Source of the DNA: Neurospora tetraspora
Lineage: Eukaryota; Ascomycota; Sordariomycetes; Sordariales; Sordariaceae
DNA: 64,000 nucleotides
Assembly (NCBI RefSeq): GCF_033439725.1
Contig: NW_026944388.1
Location: 3,100,001-3,164,000, forward strand
Direction of reading: 5' to 3'
Shown here: piece by piece, positions 21,183 to 32,734 of the stretch
Position numbering within the stretch: position 1 is the first letter of the stretch
How the letters are laid out: each line of letters begins with the position of its first letter
Program-made: the position numbers and the translations under genes
The notes under the pieces: model-generated
What the model saw: the letters and a program-made list of their open reading frames with translations, nothing else
The model's database searches: none
What the model was told of the DNA's origin: nothing

Positions 21183-24100
21183 GATGTATAAAAAGGAAGT
21201 AAAAGGCGGCAAGCAAGGAGTAAAGGGGTAAACGGATTTTGCTAATTTAGCATGCCATGTTTGGAGAAATTTTGGTTCGCTTTGCGGTAGACAAAACGTT
21301 TGATGCGAGCGAAAAATGAATGAATGAAAGCAAAAAACGTATGGTAATGCTGGGTTTCCATTGTGAATTTTCACCACAGAACCACGTCTGCGCTGTTGGC
21401 TCATACGCCCGTTGGTTTGAGGACGAGAATCCTCAGACCAACACCAACTGTTACGCGCACCCAAAGGGATGAGACTCTTCACAATGTAGTAATCTCATCC
21501 TGACATGTGATGCGAAGGTGGTCTCTCCGGATGTATCCACAGATCCTGGTGGCTTGTTCTCGAGCGCTTGAGGGACTAAACTTGAAACAAGTAACGCACT
21601 CGTCATTTCGTTTCTTGTTTCTCCTTTCTGTTCCTCTCCTATCATCCTCTTTTCTACACACCAACGAAATGGACACGAGAACAAAAACAAGAATGTTCGA
21701 AACATCGAACATTGTAGCGGAAATCCTCCGGAAGTCCCTTGTCAGCATGCTACCGTAGGCCTCGCGTTTCTGTCTCAGGATAGACAGGGGTGCAATTCAC
21801 GAGCCCCTCAGCGCCAAACCGCCCAAAGATGTTTTGGATGGTCTCGAGGTCGGGCTTTGTCTTTGCCACTGTCGTGCATCAGATGCGCGGCTAGATCTGT
21901 ATGTAGTGTACATGTGCCGTATCGTACAAAAGAGCCCCGTGCGTCAGGTATGTACATTACAGCAAGAGTCTGTCCAGACGGGAACGATGATGACGATCCT
22001 TTTATTTCTTCTTCTAGAAAGGGACCAGAAGAAGAAAAAAAAAACAGCCCCAAGCCAGGGGTTCTACTATGTACCCAAGATTTGAAGCAAGGGGTCCCTA
22101 CGCGAACTCAAGTCCGGTACGAGGGGACGATCACATGGTTCACCTGGTTCCCGTCCTTTTTCCTTTCTGTGTTTCAACGGAACACTCGCTCGTCCCTCGA
22201 GATGCACGTATCCGCAGCGGGAAACGAGACGGCAGACCCTTAAATTCTTTTCAGTTGTCTTGGACGAACTGTTCTGCTGAATGTGTTGTTCCATATGTTA
22301 TTTGACGTACGATGACCCTCGGTTACTGCGTAACGCTGAGACTGTTCTGTCGGTTGATCGTAGCGGCATAACGATATCGAACTAGTGGCAGAGATTCTCT
22401 AGGGTCTTAAGATTGGGTTTTACCGTCCAGTCGTGATCTGTCCATATCGGAACCGAACACCGCTTTAACGGGACCGGATGAAAGGTTGGTGCGTGATGAA
22501 TGAAGCCTCGTGGTAATGACGGCATAGCTTGACAAAGAAGGTAGCGCCCGATGTTTTTGAGATCACACAAAGGGTGGTGTTCAAAAGTTCTGGGTATCTG
22601 TACGCCTGCGCTTGGAGAGCCTCACGACGGCGGACGACATGTGGGACGGGGAATGACTGCAGAGATATCTGGGATGGGCTCCCCAGTCTCTGTTATTTAC
22701 AATTTGATAGGTCCCAGACTGGCGCAGAGCATCTCAATTTCCATCACGATGACCTCGAAGCTTCCCCGGTGGCCGATGATTCCACTGCTCTCACCATTCC
22801 GCTGGTGTGTACTATGCAGTAAAGTCGATAGAAAAGAAAGTCAAAAAGCTCCGTTAAGACGGTACCTGCGCGCTAGGCGCAGAATGTGTTGCACAAATAA
22901 GTATCTCGGTATCCACCCGAGCTAAGGCAGTAAGATGAATACCCGCTTTGATCGAGTCCGCGATGGACCTGACTGGTCGGCGCCCTGTCCCCCCTTTCCC
23001 GCTGCAGTCTTCGTTACTCTGCCACTCCCAGTCTCCCACACGTTGGCGCACTGCATCTGCCCCGTTCCCCACCATTCTCACGCTACCTAACCGTCCAAGG
23101 CTTCAAAACGTTCAATGGTCGCTCGAACAGGTGCCGGACCGCAGCTGTAACTGACGGGCCAGTTTGATGGACCCTCACAATGTTTTGGGTTCGACCATTC
23201 AACTTGCTGTGGTGAGAGATGTTCAGCGCAAAGAGGAGACAGTAGGGCATCATCGCTTGTTGTTGTTGTTGTGTTGGGCGTCTGGACCATAGTTGTGGAT
23301 GGTATACGTAAGGTAGTTAGTTGTTGTAAGGAGAATACAAAAGGGAACTGGAAACAACCAAAGACACCACAACCCGGACGCACCAAAAGCTCGACCAGGA
23401 TCCCAGGACCCCTTAGGCATGGATGTTTTTGCCCCATACAGGCAATAATACCAATACCCCTTACTACTGCGACCTCACGCAGCGCCGACCTGGAGTCCTT
23501 GCCAACCCCTTTCGACTCTGCTCGTCTTTCTTTCAACTCCGAGCGTTGTCTGTCCTCTTGCCTTTGACACCGTTGATCTCCGGCGTCAAGGATAACGCAG
23601 ATTCGCGAACAAGACAGGCAATCGTCTGGCCTGACCGCCATCGCATCGTTCCGCTTGTCTTGTCGCCTTGAGTCTTTCACTACAGCAACCAGCACCACTA
23701 CGACTGTCCGCCCGCTACCAGGCGTGCCTTGAACCTCCACTGCCTTTCTCTCGACAGCGACGGCCTGCGAACCGATCGCTCCGTGGCCTCCAAAGAAACA
23801 AGTCTTCGAACCAGAACCAGAAACACATGCCGCCTTAGTCGCCTGTTGATCTTATCGAACGCGCCTGAACCGACCCTCTCCTCGGTCGCTTCTTCTCCCC
23901 TGTCGCGATCGACCCGCTTAGTCGTTTTCTAATTCAACCGACCTGTGCCAACTGACCATACGACCACTGTCGCTACTGGTCCATTCTTTTCGCAGATTGT
24001 CTTGCGGTCGGAGCCGGCTTTATCTTTGGGCCTTCTGGTGCGTTGGCGACCCTGCCACCATTCACGCGCAACCCCACCTTTTGAACCGTCTATTGACCCG

Positions 24101-24234
24101 GCGACAATAGGAAGCACAGCTGTCAAACTCCAGTTCCCGCAACTTAGGGGATCGTCGCGACTACGCGCAGTCTATTTCTGGCTCAAGGACAGCTAGACCT
24201 ATCTCTATCGAAGGAGTAATTGCAATCCGACACA
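21183..24234. other. 3-kb region: GlyRS 3' side and long CLA4 upstream region
   Basis: No gene supported. Small ORFs under 130 codons on both strands lack motifs. Pyrimidine-rich DNA with many short ORFs at 23400-24230 is probably the CLA4 promoter and leader, suggesting a long 5' UTR with upstream ORFs. Confidence 0.5.
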
Positions 24235-27060
24235 ATGGCGCAAAATGGGTATGCCCGCCCTCTCCTATGCTTCTCCCACTCCGCCCATCGTCGCAAATCT
24301 CTCCTCCTCTCCCACATGACATCTCGCTCCCGCTACTCAGACAATTTCCCCAGTGGAGCTTGGCTTCATTACCTTGGCCTATCTTCATTCCTTCCCCTGT
24401 TGGAAATCATATAGGGTCTGTAGACATTATGCTAACCTCGACCTAAACCGCAGCAACATATACTCGAGGGAGCCGTTCATGAACCCAGGCCCAGCGCCGC
24501 GACCTCCCACGGACCAGCCCCGCCTCGGCCTCACCCCCAACATCAATACACCCGGGAACATGTCCAATCTTCCTGGGAACATGTCCAACCTGAGCCTTCG
24601 GTCGCCTGCCCCAGGGGTAACTAGCACATACAGCGGTTCGACCATCGCCCTCCCCATCCAACGACAGATGTCAAACAACGACGGCACCGGCGGCCTTGCC
24701 GTCATCAAGCAGGGCTGGGCCAGTGTCAAGGAGAGCAAGAACTTCATCAACCCTTGGAAGAACAAGTACCTGATACTGCGAAAGGAGTCACTGGATTTCC
24801 ACAAGGCCGAGAGCAGTAAAGTTGCCTATACCCTCTACCTCAAGGACGTTATCAACGTCGGCCGTGTGGAGGCCGCAGGAACCATTTTCGAAATCAAGAG
24901 GCAGTCTAGCGGTGCCTCCACGAGTCCCGGCGAGGAGGAAAATGGCATTAGGACCCTTCAAATCCGCGTGAAGGCCGACGACGACCTTTACGAATGGATT
25001 GACTTTATTTACGCGCGCTGCCCCGGCATGGGCGGTGTCAGCAACCCTACCAACTTTTCGCATGCCGTTCACGTTGGATTCGACCCCCAGACCGGCGAGT
25101 TCGTCGGCCTGCCTCCTGAGTGGTCTAAGCTGCTCAACTCTTCCGCCATTACCCAAGAAGACTACGAAAGGAACCCGCAGGCCGTCTTCGAAGTCCTCGA
25201 TTTCTATTCCGACTTCAACAAGAATGGCGGCCAAGCGCCCACCCCCAACTTTCCCGCTCCGCCATCGAACAGCGTGCAGAGCAAGCAGCTCGGATACCCG
25301 AGCGGTGGAAACTCTGTCGCGCCGCCGCGCCCTACGCAGCCGTTGCAACAGCGTAACCCAAGCTCCAACTACCCATCCTCGCCACCGCAGCAAGGTGGCG
25401 CCAGTTCTCGCCCATCGCCCCCCGAGCAGCGCCAGCAGATGTCGCCGAACTACAACTCTGAGCGCGCGAGAGAGGAGCAAAGGCGCGAACTGGAGCGCCA
25501 GCAGAGAGAGATGGAGGAGCGGGATCGCCGGGACCAGGAGGCTTACAATGCGTCACTCCCCAAGTCCAAGACTCCCATGGCTCAGCAGGAGATCGGAGGT
25601 GGTGGCTATAGTAGTGCGGATCGCTTTAACCCTACACGGGCCGCTCCACCAGCGCCCAAGGGCTTGCAGCAAGCGCCGAGTCTCAAAGCTCAGAGACCTG
25701 CGCCTCCTCCACCAAGTTCCAGTTCGAGCCGCCCGCCCATCGCACAGCAGTCCAGTTCCAGTTCACAGCGTGATCTTGCCCAGGCGCAGGCGCAGAGACG
25801 GGCTGAGCAGCAGGCTCAGGCACAACGGTCCCAGAATGGTCAGGCCCCCCCACGACCACCTCACCCATCGGCCAACCAGCCATCCAAGATTCCTACGACC
25901 GTCAAGCCGCTTAACGTGGGTCCGAAGCAACCTCAGGATGGTGTCAAGGCCGCCGAAGCTGCTCTTACGTCTAAGCCCGCTGCCTCCGAGCGTTCCAAGG
26001 ATGTTCGCATGTCGACCATGTCGGAGAAGGAGGTTATGCAGAAGCTCAGGGAGGTTGTCTCTCAGGAAGACCCCGAAGCCAAGTATTCCAAGCAAAAAAA
26101 GATCGGGCAGGGTGCCTCTGGCTCCGTGTACGTCGCCAAGGTCAGGGAGAGACCCGGCCAGGATCCCAACGTTGCCAGGAGACGCGGTCAGGTTGCTATC
26201 AAGCAGATGGATCTTGCGCACCAGCCGCGCAAGGAGCTGATCGTGAACGAAATTATGGTCATGAAGGACAGCAGTCACCCCAACATTGTCAACTTTGTCG
26301 AAGCTTTCCTGAAGAATAAGGACTCGGAACTCTGGGTCGTCATGGAGTACATGGAGGGTGGTGCCTTGACTGATGTCATTGAGAATAACCCCGTTATCAC
26401 GGAGGAGCAGATTTCTACCATCTGCTTGGAGGTGAGTTGCTGTGTAGCCCTAACCTTGAGCGTGATACGATCATTTACTGACTGGAATTTCTACAGACAT
26501 GCCGCGGTCTGCAACATCTCCACGAAAGGAACATTATCCATCGTGACATTAAGAGTGACAACGTCCTCTTGGATGCCCGTGGCAATGTCAAGATTAGTAA
26601 GTTATCCTACAATACATCCGTTATTGCGCACCACTAACAATTATAATCAGCCGATTTCGGTTTCTGCGCCAAGTTGACCGAAGCCAAGTCCAAGCGCGCC
26701 ACCATGGTCGGCACGCCCTACTGGATGGCTCCCGAGGTCGTCAAGCAGAAGGAGTACGGCCCCAAGGTCGATATCTGGTCGCTCGGTATCATGGCCATTG
26801 AGCTGATCGAGTCGGAGCCTCCTTACCTGAACGAAGAGCCGCTCAAGGCCCTCTACCTCATCGCCACCAACGGCACTCCTAGGCTGAAGAAACCCGAGAA
26901 GCTCAGTAAGGAGCTGAAAGCTTTCTTGTCGGTGTGTCTCTGCGTGGATGTCAAGAGCCGTGCGTCGGCGGATGAGCTTATTGAGCACGATTTCCTGAAG
27001 CATGGATGCCCCTTGAGCAGCTTGTCGGAGCTGCTTGCCTTCAAGAGGTCGGCGAAATAA
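24235..27060 (+). CDS. cla-4: p21-activated kinase CLA4 (PH-CRIB-kinase)
   Basis: Cdc42/Rac effector Ser/Thr kinase for polarity, septins and hyphal growth. Exons 24235..24248, 24454..26431, 26497..26596 and 26651..27060, total 2502 bp, 833 aa. The first exon is 14 nt (MAQNG), joined through a 205-bp intron with branch GCTAAC, to NIYSREPF. The PH domain is at about 85-195 ([23 protein letters not shown]). The CRIB motif is near 200 ([21 protein letters not shown]). A Gln/Pro/Ser-rich linker runs to about 550. The kinase domain starts with [13 protein letters not shown], has [12 protein letters not shown] spanning exon 3, DFGFCAK, and GTPYWMAPE before the C-terminus. Domain order matches Cla4 rather than Ste20, which lacks PH. 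If the initiator were instead in exon 2, only 5 residues plus a few would change. Confidence 0.95.
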
Positions 27061-27848
27061 AGGGGTTGTTGATGGATGAGATGAAAGAGGTAGTGATGAT
27101 GGGTGAAGGTGGTGGGTCGGTGGGTGGTTAGGGGATCTTTTTAGCTAGAAGCAAGCAACCTTTGCATGAAAGAAACCTGAAAGCGACGTTTTAATACTGA
27201 TGGATACCTAGGCAGGGTGGTAGGGTGAAGAGGATGGGTGGACGGATGGGTTCAATGTCGTTTGGGTCCGGAACTTTTGTCAACGAAAGAAAGAAAGAAA
27301 GCAAGCGGTGATAAACAACATGATGCACGGGTTTTGGATCTTCTCTCCGATGAGGTTTCTTAAGTGTTGTTATGTGCGTACGATACCCTCATGGCAAGCA
27401 AGCATGTGTCGTCCTTGTGGATGCGTGGCCGGGAGGGAAGTGGGCAAAGAGCTGAGGAGTTAGAAATGAAAACTGATATAGAATACGTGGTTTAAGGATT
27501 TGTTTCTCATCTTCACCTACACTACATAATCTCCTTTACACCCACTACCATCAACCACTTTCCCGTACTAGGAACCATAGTACCTTCCACATCCTCTCGA
27601 TTTATACAGGCGTGATAGGTGGCCCGTGCGCGCTTGGACCTTATTTGGAGAGAACCTCAAAACGCGGGGGTTGTCCTGGCAACAAAACAAACGGTCATCA
27701 ACGAATCATGAGGGAGCATAGGTTGCCATTCACGAGGTAAAGAACCTTGACGGCCTAGTTTATGGAAAGTTATCGTCAACACGATCGCATGTACTTTTCG
27801 CGTTCTTTGTTCGTCAATTGCAACAATCCCGAGCAGTAGGATGCAAAG
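27061..27848. other. Intergenic between CLA4 and haspin
   Basis: Same-strand spacer holding the CLA4 3' UTR and the haspin promoter. An AAAG tetranucleotide run lies near 27287-27301. Nothing else was seen. Confidence 0.5.
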
Positions 27849-29975
27849 ATGTCGAGAGTTGCAAACAAAACAAAGGTCCGCAAGTATGGAAAGCCAACCA
27901 CGAAGAGCAGAGCAGAACTGCTTTTCGCGGAATTACCTAAGACTCCTGTGAAACAGCCATGCCGACGGCCCGCATCACAGATACTGGGGCCTGAACCATT
28001 CCAAATATCGGAGCCCGTGATCACGGAGTCCGTTCCGGCCTACCATGAGCAAAAAGCGAAACCATCCCCGGAAGCGGAGCCGGAATCAGTCCCAAAGCCA
28101 GAACCCATGTCTGATGAGGATGATGTTCATGATGTTACCGAACACTTCGACTCAATATTGCTTGATGAAGAGGACGATCACCAAGATGCTCCCTACGCAT
28201 CTACGCCACGACCTTCAATAGGAAGTTATACGAGTTACAATACTTCCGTACCACCACCACCACAACAACGACAACAACAACAACCACCACCACCGTCCAG
28301 GACTTCACTCTCATCACAACCCCCACGCCTATCTCCATTCAGGAAACTTGCATCCCCATCAGTACAAAGTCCAGCAACACTTCAACCACCAACAACCAAC
28401 TCCCCATTTGGCCGCTCACCATTCCCTCTCAAATCCCCACGAGTTCGACAACTCATCCAAGAAGAATCCAACCAACCACAATACCAGCAGCAAGACGAAC
28501 AAAAACAAGAATACTCCTTCTACGACACCTCCTCCTTCCACACCCTTTCCTGGTCCGACATCTGCGGACCCCCCTCGGCCCTAAACTCCATCACAAAAAT
28601 AGCCGAAGCCTCGTACGCCGAAGTCTACCGCATCACCAACGCCCGCGGCATCTCCATCATCAAAGTGATCCGTCTGCAATCACCCATCAGACCACAGACC
28701 AAAGCCCAGATCAAGTCCGGGTTGGTAGACGAGGAAGCCCACGCCGAATCGGACTTGCAAGGCGAACTCAAGATATCGGAATGGCTGGCGGACATCCCGG
28801 GGTTCGTTATCTACAAGGAGAGGTTTATAGTGGAAGGAAAGGGGACCAAGGAATTGCTGGAGACGCATCAGGTGTTTCAGCGGAAGATGAAGAGGAAGGA
28901 CCCCGGAAGGGCGCAGTTTTATCCATCTCCGAGTAGGTATTTGGAGAGCACGAGGTTTTTGGTGGTGGAGTTGGGGGATGCGGGGACGGCGTTGGAGGAT
29001 TTCATGGCGCAGCCGGAGCAAAAGATGACGTGGACGGGAGAGATGTTGTGGGATGTCTTTTTGAGTACGGCGGTGGCAATGGCGAGGGCGGAGGGGGAGG
29101 TGAGGTTTGAGCATAGGGATTTGCATGAGGGGAATTTGTGTGTGAGGAGGGTGAGGGGTGCGAGGCAGAAGGAGAAGAAACCGTCTGACGAAGAGGAGGG
29201 GAGGGGAGATGGGGGAGGAGCCAAGTTTGGTTGGTCAGGGTTGGAGGTTACAATTCTGGATTATGGCCTTTCGAGGGCTACGGATCCGGAAACGATCGGG
29301 CCTGATCTAGAGTTATGTCCGGCATCGCCTATCGGACGGAGGACTACGACCGACAGAGAAGTCAAAGAGGAAGCAGTCGTCTTCTACGACCTGGAAAGGG
29401 ATCCGTCAATGTTCACTTCGACACACGCGCCTCAGTGCGATATCTACCGACGTATGCGCGCCTATCTGCTCAGCAACACGCCGGAAGGCAAACCGGTCTC
29501 TTGGGCGGGGTATTACCCGTACACCAATGTTCTGTGGCTGTCTTACATTTATAGTTACCTCTGTCAACACTTTAAGGGAGATAAGCGCGAGTTGGAAGCG
29601 TGGAGGGAGGAAACGGAAGAGATGTGGAAGTACTTGGACCCGAAACAGGCGGATGCTGTGAGGCAGGAGGGGAGCATTGGTTTCGGTGTGGCGGGGGATG
29701 TGGTGGGGTTTGCGGTGGAAAAGGGCTGGATTACAGAGGCACAGGTGATGGATGTTGGGGACAGGAGTACGGTTTTGTTTGAAGAGTCGAGGCTTGAAGT
29801 CCCGCCTATGGAGGGGATAAAGAGTGGAGGCGAAAAAGCAATCACTGAGAGTGTTGAGAATCAACAGGCCGGTGAGAGAATCGAGTCATGGGATGAGGAT
29901 GAAGAGGACGATCAGATTCGCCGTCATTCTAAGAGGAGGCGGACGAGGAGGAGATACGTCGACGAGGATGAGTAG
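27849..29975 (+). CDS. Haspin-like serine/threonine kinase
   Basis: Single-exon gene, 708 aa. Haspin phosphorylates histone H3 Thr3 at centromeres to place the chromosomal passenger complex. Residues 1-230 are disordered, with a Lys/Arg-rich start and Pro/Gln runs encoded by CCA/CAA repeats at 28250-28310. The atypical kinase domain begins near 247 (IAEASYAEVYR), with IIKVIRL carrying the ATP-binding Lys. The catalytic loop HRDLHEGNLCV near 422 and DYGLSR near 470 (in place of DFG) are haspin hallmarks, as is the later VVFYDLERDPSMF block. The C-terminal tail is acidic then basic (RRHSKRRRTRRR). Start: ATG 27849 directly precedes MSRVANKTKVRKYGK, which fits the short basic N-terminus of fungal haspins. 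It is convergent with the next gene, 185 bp between stop codons. Confidence 0.92.
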   Translation: MSRVANKTKVRKYGKPTTKSRAELLFAELPKTPVKQPCRRPASQILGPEPFQISEPVITESVPAYHEQKAKPSPEAEPESVPKPEPMSDEDDVHDVTEHFDSILLDEEDDHQDAPYASTPRPSIGSYTSYNTSVPPPPQQRQQQQPPPPSRTSLSSQPPRLSPFRKLASPSVQSPATLQPPTTNSPFGRSPFPLKSPRVRQLIQEESNQPQYQQQDEQKQEYSFYDTSSFHTLSWSDICGPPSALNSITKIAEASYAEVYRITNARGISIIKVIRLQSPIRPQTKAQIKSGLVDEEAHAESDLQGELKISEWLADIPGFVIYKERFIVEGKGTKELLETHQVFQRKMKRKDPGRAQFYPSPSRYLESTRFLVVELGDAGTALEDFMAQPEQKMTWTGEMLWDVFLSTAVAMARAEGEVRFEHRDLHEGNLCVRRVRGARQKEKKPSDEEEGRGDGGGAKFGWSGLEVTILDYGLSRATDPETIGPDLELCPASPIGRRTTTDREVKEEAVVFYDLERDPSMFTSTHAPQCDIYRRMRAYLLSNTPEGKPVSWAGYYPYTNVLWLSYIYSYLCQHFKGDKRELEAWREETEEMWKYLDPKQADAVRQEGSIGFGVAGDVVGFAVEKGWITEAQVMDVGDRSTVLFEESRLEVPPMEGIKSGGEKAITESVENQQAGERIESWDEDEEDDQIRRHSKRRRTRRRYVDEDE

Positions 29976-30160
29976 CATATGATTGACGAACGAGCATAGC
30001 CCAGCGTTTGGTAATGTCATTATCTTCTTTCACTGTTTATATTCACGCTGGAAGATGCCTCGGGTTCTTGATCGTCTTTACTTTCTTTCCTTTCCCTGGG
30101 TCCCAAGACCACCACCCTGACAAACCTGATCAGCGCCCCACACTCTTCATTCTGCCTCTT

Positions 30161-30819
30161 TCAGTCCTCTTCCTCCTCATCCTCGTCATCATCCTCATCG
30201 TCATCCTCATCGTCATCCTCGTCAAGCTCGTCCTCATCCCATTCCGAAGGGCACGGCTCATCCTCGGAGTCTTCAATACCGGACCTTCCTCTCTTGCCAT
30301 CAGCAGCCTGATGGTAGCCTCTTCTACACCCGATTCCCTCAACGGGATCAGCTGACCTGTCACAGCAAGAATACTTAAACCCTCCGATAAGGCGGTAGTT
30401 CTTGCGATTCTTCGGCGTATCCTTCGGCCCTTGAAGATTGTAGCTCCAGTGATCCCATACTGAGGAGGAGGGGTTGACCACCATATGTTCTACGCATTGA
30501 TTAAACATTTGTGAAGGAAGCAAAAGCATTGCGGGGTTTACTTACCCGAATGAAAGAGGCAGCTCTTTCTGTTGTTGTCTTCGTCAAAAGCGTCGCCGCA
30601 GCGCCTGCAGATGTAAACGGGAGACGGCGCCTTTCGCTTGACACCAGCAGTGCTGGGCGTGCTTGAGTTGAAGTACTCAATTGACAATAAGCGATCACTG
30701 ATTTTGTCTCGAGTATCGTCCGACTCGGCGCTGAGTGCGAGTAAAACGGCACGAAGGCTGGCTTCATCCGCTGAAGTAATCGCCTTCAGGAGTCTTTCAT
30801 CCTTGGATTTCCTGTCCAT
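30161..30819 (-). CDS. Small fungal zinc-finger protein (CxxC...H...CC...GCxxGxH) with acidic tail
   Basis: Exons 30819..30546 and 30489..30161, 200 aa. Residues 1-60 form a charged helix-rich part (DERLLKAITSADEASLRAVLLAL). The metal-binding part reads ICRRCGDAFDEDNNRKSCLFHSE, then GGFKYSCCDR and GCRRGYHQA after the joint, a pattern common in uncharacterised fungal zinc-finger proteins. The last 25 residues are almost all Asp/Glu, encoded by GAT/GAC repeats at 30165-30235. Function is unknown; the family name is not certain to me. A second, frameshifted copy lies just upstream at 31727-32330, so this is the intact member of a tandem pair. Confidence 0.85.
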
Positions 30820-31726
30820 GGCTCCTGAAAAGGTATGAAGAAGGCTCTCCTATGGTGAAAGAGAAGGTAAGGGCCGAGTCCAAAGTGTTTTAGAATCCGC
30901 ACGGAGGAGCAGGCAGTAATGTCCTGGACAGCTGGTGTACGGGAAAAGAAAACGAGGAGACAGCCAGGAAGAAATCTTACAAAAAGTCTGAGTTCACACC
31001 CCACTTTTGCCTACAAATGCTGTCAAAACACTGCCACTTAACCTACCACGAAAATAGCGCCACAACACGATTTAAGATGATTCTTTAAATGGAGGTTGGA
31101 ATTAAAATCTCTTATTTTTTTTTCCCATTTTTATTCTTTTATAGAAAGCAATTCTGCGCTGTTGAAGGCAGTCCGAAGAGGTAGGAAACTGTGCTACTGA
31201 CACACTCTAGCTCAGCATTTCCGGAATAACGATTCCCGATTGGATAAAGCGGTATGGAATTGACTAAAGCACTGTCGTATGCATCCAAAAGGAAATAATT
31301 CGATTAACGAAGTGGTCGTTGTTTTGTCACCATTTGTTGTTGGCGGTCTTTTTTTTTTTCGAACCCAGACTTTTCACAACCCACTGTATTCAGTTATGTG
31401 CTCAGTAGTAGACTGAGCCCCTTCTTTGGGAGTGTGATTACAGGCAGGTGCGGGCGACGAAAATTTGACATCTGTTGATGAAGCAGAAGGAGGTGAGATG
31501 GTGTTTTGGTCGTTCCTTCCCCAACCGCCAGTCGGAATAACCTGGGCCCATCAGTCTTCTACCACACAAATCCTCATCTCTCCTGCCTCACATCTACTCA
31601 ACGCTATCTAAGGGGAGATGGACGAGAAGAAAACATTATCCTATATTTCCTTGCTTATTCCCGCGTTCGTTAGTTCTCCGTATGGTGTCGCCCTGTTTGT
31701 TTGCCCTTGCTCTCACTGCTTTCGCT
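30820..31726. other. Intergenic between the tandem zinc-finger copies
   Basis: Promoter side of the intact copy. T-rich runs at 31110-31140 and 31348-31360. No gene supported. Confidence 0.5.
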
Positions 31727-32330
31727 CTACTCATCCTCCTCTTTTTCTTCGTCATCCTCTTCGTCATCCTCCCCGTAGTCCTCCTCATCCGCAGAGTCAT
31801 CAACATCGAATCTTCCTCTTGCCGTCAATAGCCTGGTGGTAACCCAATTTGCACCCCTCCGACTCGTCGGCTCGCTTTTCGCAGCAATAATAAATGAATC
31901 CCCCAAGGAGGTCAGGATTACGACGATTCTCTGCCGTATCCATCTCACCATGGGCTCTCTCATCCCAGTCATACCATGTGGACGCATTGTCGTCGATCTC
32001 CATCTCCTCTGTAAACCGGTTAGTTATTTGCCTTAGAGAGAGGCGGGAGTCGCGGGCATACCTGGGTGGTAACGACATTCCTTCCTATTGTCGTCTTCCT
32101 CAAAAGCCTGGCCACACCGAATGCAGATGTGAACGGGAGACGTCGCTTTCCGTTTGGAGCCAGAGCTGTCTGCCTTGGCCGCGTTGAGCTTGGTCACTTG
32201 ATACAAGTGTTTGCCAACCAGTTTTTCAACCTCACGCTCAGCGCAAAGGCCGCGTAGAACGGTACGGAGAGTCGACTCGTCCGCCGAGGCAATAGCCTCT
32301 GAGCTTCTCGCCCCTCGGAATTGCCTCCAT
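31727..32330 (-). pseudogene. Frameshifted tandem copy of the zinc-finger gene
   Basis: Same layout as the intact gene at 30161-30819: EAIASADESTLRTVLRGL, ICIRCGQAFEEDDNRKECRYHP, an intron (32061..32009), then GGFIYYCCEKR, GCKLGYHQAIDGKRK and an acidic tail. Two breaks are visible against the intact copy. The ATG at 32330 lines up with the other start, but the next 40 nt are 2 nt shorter, so the ATG frame does not join the conserved frame that begins at about 32299; no other in-frame ATG lies upstream. At the acidic tail AGAGAGGAAG has become AGAGGAAG, shifting the frame, with a TGA right after. The acidic tail remains open in the shifted frame to 31727. A shortened product from an unseen start cannot be excluded. 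Confidence 0.72.
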
Positions 32331-32734
32331 GGCTGCTTGGAAATTTTCGTGAAGACGATTCTGCAGTCAACAAGTATTTAGAAGAGCCGAACGTCAGAAG
32401 CGTTACAGGATTGCAGGAGGGGTATGCAGGTCAATGACGAAGAAGTGAGGTGCAAGGAAGAAAAGAGGAAGAAGTTCGAAAGGCCTGGAAGAAAAATTCT
32501 TTTATGCTCAGAGAGACCCGGCCCCACTAGGATCTAGAACAAAAGCGGTAGTCGGGGTGATTGTGAGTTTGATCCTGTCGGCTCGCGAGTTGCAGCCCAA
32601 AAGGAGGTGGTTGATTCGGAAGATGGTGGTTGGCTGCCAACTTAACTTCCAAGCCACCAAACGCATCCGTTACCATCACATTCACCTTCACCACCATCAT
32701 CGCCATCCACCCCCATACATCCCCTTTCTAACAT
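32331..32734. other. Spacer between two pseudogenes
   Basis: About 400 bp between the zinc-finger pseudogene and the V-ATPase relic. No ATG-led continuation of either was found. Confidence 0.5.
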
